Assembly (NCBI GenBank): GCA_050743265.1 | Contig: JBOGEN010000145.1 | Span: forward strand, 1 to 32,863 | Source: JBOGEN01 sp050743265 | GTDB taxonomy: Bacteria; Actinomycetota; Actinomycetes; JBOGEN01 | Direction of reading: 5' to 3' | DNA length: 32,863 bases | Shown here: positions 30,883-32,863 of the stretch, piece by piece | Layout: every line of letters starts with the position of its first letter | How positions within the stretch are numbered: the first letter of the stretch is position 1 | Notes under the pieces: model-generated | Database searches by the model: none | What the model was told of the DNA's origin: nothing | What the model saw: the letters and a program-made list of their open reading frames with translations, nothing else | Made by a program: the position numbers and the translations under genes

Positions 30883-32863
30883 CTGCTGTCGCTACCTGCG
30901 CTCTCCACGACGACGCGGCCTGCCTCGAGCCGGGCCACCGGGACCCGGAACGGTGAGCAGGACACGTAGTCGAGCCCCGCACGGTGGAAGAAGTGCACCG
31001 ACTCCGGGTCGCCGCCGTGCTCGCCGCACACGCCGAGGTGGATGCCCGGGCGTGCGGCACGGCCCTCCTCGACGGCGATGCGGACGAGTCGTCCGACACC
31101 CTCCTCGTCGATGGTCTCGAACGGGCTGACCCCGAAGATGCCGAGGTCCATGTAGCGGCCGAAGAACGCGCCTTCGACGTCGTCGCGCGAGAAGCCCCAC
31201 ACGGTCTGGGTGAGGTCGTTGGTGCCGAAGGAGAAGAAGTCGGCAGCCTCCGCGATCTGGCCGGCGGTGAGCGCTGCACGCGGGAGCTCGATCATGGTGC
31301 CGATCTTCGCGTCGATCTCGACGCCGGTCTCCGCGGCGACGTCCCGCAGGACCTGCTCGGCCTCCTCGCGGCTGATCTCGAGCTCCTGGACCGCGCCGAC
31401 GAGCGGGATCATGATCTCGACCTTGGGGTCGCGCCCGGCCTTGCTGCACTCGGTGGCGGCCTCGGCGATCGCGCGCACCTGCATCTTGTACAGCCCGGGA
31501 ATGACCACCCCGAGACGTACGCCGCGCAGGCCCATCATCGGGTTGACCTCGTCCAGCCGCTGGACGGCGTCCAGCAGCGCCCTGTCCTTCTCGCTGGCGC
31601 CACCCTCCTGCGCCTCGGCGAGGGCGACCCGTACCGAGAGGTCGGCGAGGTTGGGCAGGAACTCGTGCAGCGGCGGGTCGAGCAGCCGGATCGTGACCGG
31701 CAGCCCGTCCATCGCGGTGAGGATGCCGACGAAGTCCTCGCGCTGCGGCGGCAGCAGTGCGGCGAGCGCGTCCTCCCGCTCGTCGTCGTCGGAACCGGCC
31801 AGGATCAGCCGCTCGACCTGCTTGCGCCGCTCACCGAGGAACATGTGTTCCGTACGGCAGAGGCCGACGCCCTCGGCGCCGAACCGCCGGGCGCGCTCGG
31901 AGTCCTCCGGTGTGTCCGCGTTGGCGTGCACGTGCAGGCGACGCCGCGCGTCTGCGTGCGTGACGATCGTGTGGACCGCGGCCACGAGCGGGTCCGCGTC
32001 CGGCGCGAGCGTGCCCTCGAAGTACTGGACGACCGGGCTCGGGACGACCGGGACCTCGCCGAGGTAGACCGCACCCGTGGTGCCGTCGATCGAGATGACG
32101 TCGCCCTCCTGCACGGTCTCGCCGCCGGGTGCCTTGAACCGGCGTGACTTGAGGTCGACCTCGAGGTCCTCGGCACCGGAGACGCAGGTCTTGCCCATGC
32201 CGCGGGCGACCACCGCCGCGTGGCTGGTCTTGCCGCCGCGGCTGGTGAGGATGCCCTTGGCCGCGATCATGCCGTTGAGGTCGTCCGGGTTCGTCTCCCG
32301 GCGGACGAGGATGACCGACTCCCCCCGGGCCGCGGCCTCCTCGGCACGGTCCGAGTCGAAGACGGCCTTGCCGACCGCCGCGCCCGGGGACGCGGTGATC
32401 CCCTTCGCGATCTGGTGGCGCTCCGCGTTCTCGTCGAAGTGGGGGAACATGAGCTGGGCCAGCTGGTCCCCCGACACCCGCCACAGCGCCTCGTCCGCGT
32501 CGATGAGGCTCTCGTCCACGAGCTGGGTGGCGATCTTGAACGCCGCCGCCGCGGTGCGCTTGCCCACACGGGTCTGCAGCATCCACAGCTTGCCGCGCTC
32601 GATCGTGAACTCGATGTCGCAGAGGTCGCGGTAGTGGCGTTCGAGGGTCTTCATGATGCCGAGCAGCTCGTCATAGCTGCGCTTGTCGACGGCCTCGAGC
32701 TCGTCCAGCGGGACGGTGTTGCGGATGCCGGCGACCACGTCCTCGCCCTGGGCGTTCTGCAGGTAGTCGCCGTACACGCCCTGCGCACCGGTGCCCGGGT
32801 CGCGGGTGAACGCCACTCCGGTCCCGGAGTCCATTCCGAGGTTGCCGAACACCATCGCTACTA
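30879..32863 (-). CDS. ppdK: Pyruvate, phosphate dikinase, C-terminal part (cut by window edge)
   Basis: The open frame holds about 660 residues of an enzyme normally ~880 long; the ATP-grasp N-terminus lies outside. PPDK interconverts pyruvate + ATP + phosphate and PEP + AMP + diphosphate. The swivelling phospho-histidine site is SRGGKTSHAAVVARGMGKTCVSG. The PEP-binding barrel has GVGLCRTEHMFLGERR, GTNDLTQTVWGFSRDD and the catalytic Cys region CGEHGGDPESVHFFHRAGLDYVSCSPFRVP. It is followed by the DUF218 gene with a GTGA overlap. The last few bases at the right edge read V-A before MVFGN, where Q-A is usual. Confidence 0.96.
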   Translation of the reverse strand, partial: VAMVFGNLGMDSGTGVAFTRDPGTGAQGVYGDYLQNAQGEDVVAGIRNTVPLDELEAVDKRSYDELLGIMKTLERHYRDLCDIEFTIERGKLWMLQTRVGKRTAAAAFKIATQLVDESLIDADEALWRVSGDQLAQLMFPHFDENAERHQIAKGITASPGAAVGKAVFDSDRAEEAAARGESVILVRRETNPDDLNGMIAAKGILTSRGGKTSHAAVVARGMGKTCVSGAEDLEVDLKSRRFKAPGGETVQEGDVISIDGTTGAVYLGEVPVVPSPVVQYFEGTLAPDADPLVAAVHTIVTHADARRRLHVHANADTPEDSERARRFGAEGVGLCRTEHMFLGERRKQVERLILAGSDDDEREDALAALLPPQREDFVGILTAMDGLPVTIRLLDPPLHEFLPNLADLSVRVALAEAQEGGASEKDRALLDAVQRLDEVNPMMGLRGVRLGVVIPGLYKMQVRAIAEAATECSKAGRDPKVEIMIPLVGAVQELEISREEAEQVLRDVAAETGVEIDAKIGTMIELPRAALTAGQIAEAADFFSFGTNDLTQTVWGFSRDDVEGAFFGRYMDLGIFGVSPFETIDEEGVGRLVRIAVEEGRAARPGIHLGVCGEHGGDPESVHFFHRAGLDYVSCSPFRVPVARLEAGRVVVESAGSDSR

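Overview
The window is high-GC DNA with GTG-rich starts, ATGA/GTGA stop-start overlaps, codons that mostly end in G or C, and gene families typical of Actinobacteria (DUF3052, DUF3145, DUF1918, a RNase H/phosphatase fusion, a PucR-type regulator in front of fabD). The content fits a Micrococcales-type actinomycete, perhaps Cellulomonadaceae or Promicromonosporaceae; the genus is a guess. Much of the first 21 kb resembles the Mycobacterium tuberculosis Rv2228c-Rv2247 neighbourhood, as I remember it.

Left edge (1-1.3 kb): the tail of an unknown gene and a complete tyrosine integrase. They look like the right end of an integrated element that abuts the 3' end of the RNase P RNA gene rnpB. From 1.3 to 5.4 kb, on the minus strand, lie a SRPBCC protein, a NIF3-like metal protein, a coiled-coil zinc-ribbon protein, a RNase H/phosphatase fusion and rnpB. 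The three middle genes are tightly coupled, and the zinc-ribbon gene appears to start at CTG. A 350-bp gap and tRNA-Val(UAC) follow. Then come, on the minus strand, an AhpE-type peroxiredoxin coupled to DUF3052, a YjbQ protein and a DUF1918 protein, and divergently aceE (pyruvate dehydrogenase E1).

Between aceE and the fatty-acid operon sits a minus-strand block: a small membrane protein, a pirin, an M20 amidohydrolase and a PHP/HhH protein. Next, on the plus strand, is the FAS-II cluster: a FasR/PucR-type regulator, fabD, fabH, acpP, fabF and an accD-type carboxyltransferase. FabD carries an extra C-terminal biotinyl/lipoyl-like domain. A perfect 15-bp palindrome overlaps the regulator's stop codon in front of fabD, and a strong hairpin lies just before acpP. 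AceE makes acetyl-CoA, the carboxyltransferase belongs to the malonyl-CoA step, and FabD, AcpP, FabH and FabF load and extend the acyl chain, so the region links carbon entry to lipid synthesis.

From 20.9 to 24.4 kb are DUF3145 and GerW-like genes, a gene-poor 1.1-kb stretch with short repeats and a possible mini-ORF, two tRNAs (CAT and Asn-GTT), a small YtxH-like protein and an unknown protein. From 24.4 kb to the right edge, all on the minus strand, are a primary-type sigma factor, dnaG, a FAD oxidoreductase, dgt, a SanA/DUF218 membrane protein and the C-terminal two thirds of pyruvate phosphate dikinase, which runs off the window.
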